Positions 58,875-64,000 of a stretch of DNA of 64,000 bases are shown here, one piece after another; the first letter of the stretch is position 1; each line of letters opens with the position of its first letter. Below the pieces are notes generated by a model. It made no database searches. It had not been told where the DNA came from and was given only the letters and a program-made list of their open reading frames with translations. The stretch covers positions 1 through 64,000 of the forward strand of contig NZ_PPHG01000014.1 of the NCBI RefSeq assembly GCF_002904295.1. Reading direction: 5' to 3'. Source of the DNA: Amycolatopsis sp. CA-128772. GTDB taxonomy: Bacteria > Actinomycetota > Actinomycetes > Mycobacteriales > Pseudonocardiaceae. The translations under genes were made by a program, and so were the position numbers.

Positions 58875-60131
58875 ATGGCCCAGCTATCTCCGCTGCTCAA
58901 GCAGGCAACGCCCGTCGTGGTCGACCACGGTGAAGGGGTTTACCTCTACGACGTGGAGGGCAAACGCCACCTCGACTTCACCGCCGGCATCGGCGTCACG
59001 AGCACCGGGCACTGCCACCCCCACGTCGTGCGGGCCGCGCAGGAGCAGATCGGCAAGCTCGTCCACGGGCAGTACACGACGGTGATGCACAAGCCGCTGC
59101 TCGAACTGACCGAGCGCCTCGGCACCGTGCTGCCCAGCGGGCTCGACTCACTCTTCTATGCGAACTCGGGCAGTGAAGCCGTCGAAGCGGCGTTGCGGCT
59201 TTCGCGGCAGGCGACGAAGCGGCCGAACGTCATCGTCTTCCAGGGTGGCTTCCACGGCCGGACCGTCGCCGCCGCGTCCATGACGACGTCCGGGACGCGG
59301 TTCAGCGCCGGCATCGGCCCGCTGATGGCGGGCGTGCACGTCGCACCCTTCCCCTACGCCTACCACTACGGCTGGGACGAGCAGACGGCCACGAAGTTCG
59401 CGCTGCGGGAGCTGGACTACCTGTTCCAGACCGTCTGCGCGCCGAACGAGACCGCCGCGTTCTTCGTCGAGCCCGTGCTCGGCGAGGGCGGGTACGTGCC
59501 GGCGAACACCGAGTTCCTGGCGGGCCTGCGCGAGCGCGCCGACCGGCACGGCATTCTGCTGGTCGTCGACGAGATCCAGACCGGCTTCGGCCGCACCGGG
59601 AAGTTCTGGGGCCACGACCACTTCGACGTCTCGCCCGACGTCGTGCTCATCGCGAAGGGCCTGGCGAGCGGCTTTCCGCTGTCCGGCATCGCCGCTTCGC
59701 AGGAGCTGATGGCGAAGGCGTTCCCCGGCTCACAGGGCGGCACGTACGGCGGCAACGCGGTCTCGTGCGCCGCGGCGATCGCGACGCTCGAGGTCATCCA
59801 GCAGGAGAACCTGGTCGAGAACGCCGCCGAGCGCGGCCGGCAGCTGCTCGAAGGCGCGCGCGTGATCGCGGACAAGACGCCTTCGATCGGCGAGGTGCGC
59901 GGGCTCGGGCTGCTCGTCGGCTCGGAGTTCACCACCGCCGACGGCGGGCCCGACACGGCGACCGCGCAGGCCGCGCAGCAGGCGGCGTCGAAGAGCGGCC
60001 TGCTGCTGCTCACCTGCGGGCCGTACATGAACGTCGTCCGCATGGTGCCGCCGCTGGTCGTGTCCGCCGAGCAGGTCGACGACGCGCTGCGCATCTGGGG
60101 AGACGTCGTCGCGTCGGTCACGGGGAGCTGA
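58875..60131 (+). CDS. Class III aminotransferase (4-aminobutyrate aminotransferase-like)
   Basis: 418 residues: LDFTAGIGVTSTGHCHPHVV, FYANSGSEAVEAALRLSRQAT, EIQTGFGRTG, and the PLP lysine in IAKGLASGFPLSG. GabT-like. Divergent from a semialdehyde dehydrogenase and under GntR site 3; DUF3830 follows 2 bases after its stop. Confidence 0.93.
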   Translation: MAQLSPLLKQATPVVVDHGEGVYLYDVEGKRHLDFTAGIGVTSTGHCHPHVVRAAQEQIGKLVHGQYTTVMHKPLLELTERLGTVLPSGLDSLFYANSGSEAVEAALRLSRQATKRPNVIVFQGGFHGRTVAAASMTTSGTRFSAGIGPLMAGVHVAPFPYAYHYGWDEQTATKFALRELDYLFQTVCAPNETAAFFVEPVLGEGGYVPANTEFLAGLRERADRHGILLVVDEIQTGFGRTGKFWGHDHFDVSPDVVLIAKGLASGFPLSGIAASQELMAKAFPGSQGGTYGGNAVSCAAAIATLEVIQQENLVENAAERGRQLLEGARVIADKTPSIGEVRGLGLLVGSEFTTADGGPDTATAQAAQQAASKSGLLLLTCGPYMNVVRMVPPLVVSAEQVDDALRIWGDVVASVTGS

Positions 60132-60133
60132 GG

Positions 60134-60631
60134 ATGGCGCGGTACATCACGATCACCCTCGACAAGCGCGGGGTCTCGTGCCGGGCGCGGCTGCTCGACG
60201 ACGAGGCGCCGCGGACCTGCAAGGCCGTGTGGGACGCGTTGCCGCAGAGCGGTTCGGCCTACCACGCGAAGTACGCGCGCAACGAGGTCTACACCCTCGT
60301 GCCGCCGTTCGCGGAGCCCAAGCCGGGACGGGAGAACCCGACGATCACGCCGATCCCCGGCGACGTCGTGTACTTCGGCTTCGAGGCGTGGGAGATCGGC
60401 AATCCGGCGTACGGCTACGACGAAGGCAGCGAGGCGCACAGCGACCAGGGCGCGACCGACCTGGCCATCTTCTACGGGCGCAACAACCTGCTGATCAACG
60501 GCGACGCCGGCTGGGTCCCCGGCAACGTGTTCGCCACGATCGAGGAGGGCCTGGCCGAGATGGCCGCGGCCGCGCAGGACTTGTGGCTGCGGGGCGTCGA
60601 AGGCGAGACGCTCTCGTTCGCACGAGCCTGA
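60134..60631 (+). CDS. DUF3830 family protein (cyclophilin-like fold)
   Basis: 165 residues. ITITLDKRGVSCRARLLDDEAPRTCKAVWDALP is the DUF3830 start, and GDVVYFGFEAWEIGNP with FYGRNNLLINGDAGWVPGNVFA follow. Members occur beside amidase and aminotransferase genes in nitrogen-compound catabolic clusters, as here, but no enzyme activity is proven. Two bases from the aminotransferase, clearly co-transcribed. Confidence 0.87.
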   Translation: MARYITITLDKRGVSCRARLLDDEAPRTCKAVWDALPQSGSAYHAKYARNEVYTLVPPFAEPKPGRENPTITPIPGDVVYFGFEAWEIGNPAYGYDEGSEAHSDQGATDLAIFYGRNNLLINGDAGWVPGNVFATIEEGLAEMAAAAQDLWLRGVEGETLSFARA

Positions 60632-60671
60632 GCAGCGACCCGGCCGCGGTTTCTCCCGCGGCCGGGCTCGC

Positions 60672-61493
60672 TCAGGCCAGCTCGTCCAGCTCCGCGCAGT
60701 CTGCGGCGGACAGCGTGATGTCCGCGGCAGCGCAGTTCTCCTCGAGGTGCGCGATCGACGACGTCCCGGGAATGGGGATCATCACCGGCGAGCGGTGCAG
60801 GAGCCAGGCGAGGGACACCTGCGCGGGAGTTGCACCGGCGTCGGCCGCGATCTTGTCGAGGACTCCGCCCGCCGTCGTGTGGCCGCCGCCGGCGATCGGC
60901 AGCCACGGTACGAACGCGATCCCCTCGCGCTCGCAGTAGCGCAGGACGTCGTCGGACGCGCGGTCGGTCAGGTTGTAGCGGTTCTGCACACTGGCGATCG
61001 GCGCGATGGCGCGCGCTTCGGTCAGCTGCGCGACGGTGACTTCCGACAGCCCGATGCGGGCGACCTTGCCCTCGTCGCGCAGCCGCGCGAGCGCGCCGAC
61101 CTGGTCGGCCAGCGGGACCTGCGGGTCGACCCGGTGCAGCTGCAGCAGGCCGAGACGGTCGAGACGCAACCGTCTCAACGAGAGTTCCGCCTGCTGCCGG
61201 AGGTACTCCGGCCGGCCCAGCGGAACCCACTCGCCGCGGCTCGGGCGCGCGTGCCCGCACTTCGTGGCGATGAGCAGTCCCGGGTACGGGTGCAGCGCGT
61301 CGGCAAGCAGCTCTTCGTTCAGGCCCAGGTCGTAGGCGTCGGCGGTGTCGAAGAACGTCACGCCGAGTTCGGCCGCGCGGCGGGCGACCGCCTTGGCGCC
61401 GTCGTTCACGTGGTCCCACTCCGTGAGGCGCATGGCACCGAAACCCACGCGATGCACGGAAAAGCCGTCTTCGAAGGAGTACGTCGAGGTCAT
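60672..61493 (-). CDS. Aldo/keto reductase
   Basis: 273 residues, NADPH-dependent (beta/alpha)8 barrel: FFDTADAYDLGLNEELLADAL with the catalytic Asp and Tyr, ATKCGHAR with the Lys, LLQLHRVDP with the His, and IPGTSSIAHLEEN for NADPH binding. ATG 61493 is chosen over a GTG further up because it places VGFGAMRLT at the usual distance. Converges on DUF3830. Upstream operator-like repeat at 61532. Confidence 0.9.
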   Translation of the reverse strand: MTSTYSFEDGFSVHRVGFGAMRLTEWDHVNDGAKAVARRAAELGVTFFDTADAYDLGLNEELLADALHPYPGLLIATKCGHARPSRGEWVPLGRPEYLRQQAELSLRRLRLDRLGLLQLHRVDPQVPLADQVGALARLRDEGKVARIGLSEVTVAQLTEARAIAPIASVQNRYNLTDRASDDVLRYCEREGIAFVPWLPIAGGGHTTAGGVLDKIAADAGATPAQVSLAWLLHRSPVMIPIPGTSSIAHLEENCAAADITLSAADCAELDELA

Positions 61494-61531
61494 GGGGGAA
61501 GCTTCACCCGCCGGCACTGTCACCCACCAGA

Positions 61532-61551
61532 GATTTAGCCTGAACTAAATC
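61532..61551. promoter_or_regulatory. Operator-like inverted repeat before the aldo/keto reductase
   Basis: GATTTAG (61532-61538) and CTAAATC (61545-61551), perfect 7-bp arms, 6-bp spacer, 39 bp upstream of the reductase start. Likely bound by an unidentified regulator; also lies 124 bp before the divergent oxidase. The repeats GTACC...GGTAC (61614-61626) stand nearer the oxidase. Confidence 0.4.
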
Positions 61552-61674
61552 CGAGGGTGCGTGACAAGGTGATCACAGTGCGCAGCGTAAATGTGAAAAA
61601 GCTTCATGGCGGCGTACCGGCGGTACGTACTACGCTGCGGTAACCACAGCGACGGCGCGGAGGAGAGACTGCCG

Positions 61675-63060
61675 ATGGGCGACGTGGCAGCACAGCTGGC
61701 CGAGATCGTCGGGGACAAGAATCTGCTCACGGGCGACGCGATCTCAGAGGACTACGCGCACGACGAAGCGCTGACGGCGGAGCCGCAGAAGCCTGCGTAC
61801 GTCGCAAAGCCGGCGACCGCCGAAGAAGTAGCGGAGCTGCTGAAAGCCGCTTCGGAGCACAACGTCCCCGTGACCGCGCGCGGGTCCGGCAGCGGGCTCT
61901 CCGGGGCGGCGCGCCCACAGGCGGACGGTCTCCTCATCTCCTTCGAGCGGATGAACGCCGTCCTCGAAGTCGACACCGGAAACCATGTCGCCGTCGTGCA
62001 GCCCGGAGTGACGCTCGCCGAACTCGACGCCAAGACCGCCGAAGCCGGGCTCGGGTACACCGTCTACCCCGGTGAGCTGAGCGCGAGCATCGGCGGGAAC
62101 GTCGGGACCAACGCCGGCGGGATGCGGGCCGTCAAGTACGGCGTCACCCGCAACAACGTGCTCGGCCTGCAGGCCGTGCTCCCCACCGGCGAGATCATCC
62201 GGACCGGCGGCAAGACGTCGAAGGTGTCCACCGGCTACGACCTCACCCAGCTGATCGTCGGCTCCGAGGGCACCCTCGCGCTCGCCACCGAAATCACCGT
62301 CAAGCTGCACCCACGGCTGGCGCACGGCGCCACGATCCTCGCCCCCTTCGACGACTTCGGCCAGGTGATGGCCGCGGTGCCCGAAATCCTGTCCAGCGGG
62401 CTCGCGCCGCACATCCTCGAGTACATCGACAACCTGACGATGGCGGCGATCGTCTACAACGAGAAGCTCGAGCTCGGCGTGCCGGACAAGATCCGCGAGA
62501 CCAGCGAGGCGTACCTCGTAGTCGCGCTGGAGAACCGCGACAGCGGACGCCTCGGCGAGGACGTCGAAACCGTCGGCGAGCTGCTCGGCGAACTCGGGGC
62601 CACCGACGTCTACGTCCTCGAAGGCAACGCCGCGCGCAAGCTCATCGAGGCCCGCGAGAAGGCGTTCTGGACCGCGAAGGCGGCCGGCGCCGACGACGTG
62701 ATCGACGTCGTCGTGCCGCGGACCGCGATGCCGCAGTTCATCGCCAAGGCGCGGGAACTCGCGATGGCCGCGGGCGGCGGCGCGCTCGGCTGCGGGCACG
62801 CCGGCGACGGCAACGTCCACCTCGGGATCTTCTGCAAGGACGCGGCCAAGCGGAAACAGCTGCTCACCGACATCTTCGCGTACGCCATGGAGCTCGGCGG
62901 CGCGATCTCCGGCGAGCACGGCCTCGGCCGCACCAAGGCCGGCTACCACCAGGACCTCGAAGACCCGGCGAAGATCCAGCTGATGCGCCGGATCAAGCAG
63001 AGCTTCGACCCCGCCGGGATCCTCAACCCCGGTGTTCTCTTCCCCGAAGGAACCGCATGA
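61675..63060 (+). CDS. FAD-linked oxidase (glycolate oxidase GlcD/D-lactate dehydrogenase type)
   Basis: 461 residues. FAD-binding PCMH domain: VTARGSGSGLSGAARPQADGLLISFERMN and PGELSASIGGNVGTNAGGMRAVKYG; C-terminal domain with GCGHAGDGNVHLGIF and GEHGLGRTK. Oxidises a 2-hydroxy acid such as glycolate or D-lactate. ATG 61675 follows GGAGGAGAG. Overlaps the TPP enzyme by four bases: hydroxyacid to oxoacid, then TPP chemistry on the oxoacid. Confidence 0.92.
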   Translation: MGDVAAQLAEIVGDKNLLTGDAISEDYAHDEALTAEPQKPAYVAKPATAEEVAELLKAASEHNVPVTARGSGSGLSGAARPQADGLLISFERMNAVLEVDTGNHVAVVQPGVTLAELDAKTAEAGLGYTVYPGELSASIGGNVGTNAGGMRAVKYGVTRNNVLGLQAVLPTGEIIRTGGKTSKVSTGYDLTQLIVGSEGTLALATEITVKLHPRLAHGATILAPFDDFGQVMAAVPEILSSGLAPHILEYIDNLTMAAIVYNEKLELGVPDKIRETSEAYLVVALENRDSGRLGEDVETVGELLGELGATDVYVLEGNAARKLIEAREKAFWTAKAAGADDVIDVVVPRTAMPQFIAKARELAMAAGGGALGCGHAGDGNVHLGIFCKDAAKRKQLLTDIFAYAMELGGAISGEHGLGRTKAGYHQDLEDPAKIQLMRRIKQSFDPAGILNPGVLFPEGTA

Positions 63061-64000
63061 GCGAGATGAACGGCGCCCAGTCCCTGATCCGCACGCTGGT
63101 CGACGCCGGCGTGGAGGTCTGCTTCGCGAACCCCGGCACGTCGGAGATGCACTTCGTCGCCGCGCTCGACTCCGTGCCGGAGATGCGGGGCGTTCTCGCG
63201 CTGTTCGAAGGCGTCGTCACCGGTGCCGCCGACGGGTACGCGCGGATCGCGGACAAGCCCGCCGCGACGCTGCTGCACCTCGGCCCCGGCCTGGGCAACG
63301 GCCTGGCGAACCTGCACAACGCGCGGCGCGCGAACACGCCGATCGTGAACGTCGTCGGCGACCACGCGACCTACCACAAGCAGTACGACGCGCCGCTGGA
63401 ATCGGACATCGAGGCGGTCGCGGGTTCGCTGGAAGGCTGGGTGCGCCGCTCCGAGCACACCAAGGACGTCGGGGCGGACGCTGCCGCCGCGGTCGCCGCC
63501 GCGCAGGACGCACCCGGCCGCGTCGCGACGCTGATCCTGCCCGCCGACGCTTCCTGGGGCGACGGCGGCGAGACGTGCGCGCCCATTCCGCCGCGCGTGC
63601 CGCAGGCTGTCGACGCCACCACCGTCAAGGACGTCGCCGCGGTGTTCGGTGCCGGCGAGCCGGTGGCGCTGCTGATCGGCGGCAGCGCGTGCCGCGAGGA
63701 GGGACTGCGCGCGGCCAGCCGGATCGCGACCGCGACCGGTGCGAAGGTGTTCGTCGAGACGTTCCCGTCCCGTCTGGAGCGCGGCGCCGGTCTACCGGTG
63801 ATAGAGAGGCTCGGGTACCTCGCCGAGCAGGTGACCTACCAGCTCGACGGCATCAAGCACGTCGTCGTCGCGGGGACGAAGGCGCCGGTGTCGTTCTTCG
63901 CCTACCCGGGCAAGCCGAGCGACCTCGTGCCCGAAGGCGCGCAGGTGCACACGCTCGCGTCGGTCGGGCAGGACGTCACGCGCGCGCTGAACGAGGTCGC
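63057..64000 (+). CDS. Thiamine-pyrophosphate enzyme, acetolactate synthase-like (3' partial)
   Basis: Open to the window end, 314 codons seen. NGAQSLIRTLVDAGVEVCFANPGTSEMHFVAALD and the catalytic Glu in ALFEGVVTGAADGYARIA match the MdlC/benzoylformate-decarboxylase-like branch often annotated as acetolactate synthase large subunit. The central domain follows; the TPP-binding third lies beyond 64000. ATG 63057 overlaps the oxidase stop (ATGA). Includes a tetO-like palindrome at 63792-63804. Confidence 0.88.
   Translation, partial: MSEMNGAQSLIRTLVDAGVEVCFANPGTSEMHFVAALDSVPEMRGVLALFEGVVTGAADGYARIADKPAATLLHLGPGLGNGLANLHNARRANTPIVNVVGDHATYHKQYDAPLESDIEAVAGSLEGWVRRSEHTKDVGADAAAAVAAAQDAPGRVATLILPADASWGDGGETCAPIPPRVPQAVDATTVKDVAAVFGAGEPVALLIGGSACREEGLRAASRIATATGAKVFVETFPSRLERGAGLPVIERLGYLAEQVTYQLDGIKHVVVAGTKAPVSFFAYPGKPSDLVPEGAQVHTLASVGQDVTRALNEV
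63792..63804. repeat. tetO-like palindrome (two mismatches)
   Basis: CTACCGGTGATAG in the TPP-enzyme gene; in frame CTA CCG GTG ATA GAG. Confidence 0.4.

Noticed and set aside
1-64000. CRISPR arrays, prophage, integrase-type attachment sites
   Set aside because: No regularly spaced repeats, phage structural genes or integrase were seen; the only mobile element is the IS110 copy. The tRNA-Arg 3' end is not repeated nearby as far as I can see.

Overview
The window is GC-rich actinobacterial chromosome. The long disordered insertion in Rho, the Zn-type ribosomal protein L31, the orphan MCE protein, the DUF3105/DUF305 pair, probable leaderless starts with a TANNNT box about 7 nt upstream, GTG starts and four-base GTGA/ATGA overlaps all suggest Pseudonocardiales, most like Amycolatopsis. 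Genus is inferred from family content, not from a marker comparison.

Region 1 (1-3045, plus): a Gtr-like membrane glycosylation trio (polyprenyl-phosphate glycosyltransferase, GtrA flippase, PIG-V-like glycosyltransferase), then a truncated VOC gene. Region 2 (3053-13379, minus) is conserved housekeeping: argS, lysA, hom, thrC, thrB, rho with a long leader, rpmE and prfA, with strong hairpins after rpmE and rho. Region 3 (13540-30722) is mixed. It holds DUF3105/DUF305, a CDF metal exporter, a MarR regulator divergent from an SDR over repeated operators, an epoxide hydrolase, tRNA-Arg(CCG), a secreted PL9 pectate lyase behind two LacI-like palindromes, YggT, TetR, a flavin monooxygenase, an orphan MCE protein, a methyltransferase, a PAC2 protein, two membrane PH-domain proteins, a sugar-hydrolase gene broken by a 13-bp tandem duplication, IclR, GNAT, and a 65-aa protein behind a LexA-type SOS box.

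Region 4 (30777-42862, minus) is a catabolic operon of unknown substrate: amino-acid-oxidase-like flavoprotein, TPP enzyme, hydantoinase A and B, SDR, GntR, CoA-transferase and class III aminotransferase. An IS110-family element sits in the ribosome-binding region of the last gene. All four guide segments of a putative bridge RNA can be matched by eye to the element ends and to the inferred target, so the pre-insertion site can be rebuilt. A 25-nt palindrome lies between the -35 and -10 boxes of this operon.

Region 5 (42943-47362, plus) is a WS/DGAT acyltransferase and a full PQQ biosynthesis operon in the order pqqA-C-D-E-B. Region 6 (47463-50794) has two ArsR-type regulators, an MFS exporter, a MaoC protein and a small unknown. 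Region 7 (50852-64000) is a second catabolic island: amidase, D-2-hydroxyacid dehydrogenase, two Asp/Glu-racemase-superfamily enzymes, GntR, isocitrate/tartrate-type dehydrogenase, semialdehyde dehydrogenase, class III aminotransferase, DUF3830, aldo/keto reductase, FAD-linked oxidase and a TPP enzyme cut by the window end. Three copies of ATTGTCNACAAT lie at its promoters and define a probable GntR regulon.

Across the window, mostly inside genes, recur 13-bp palindromes close to CTATCAGTGATAG (the tetO core) and GTCCACNGTGGAC. The first forces rare CTA, TCA and ATA codons into unrelated genes. Neither family is explained by local regulation.
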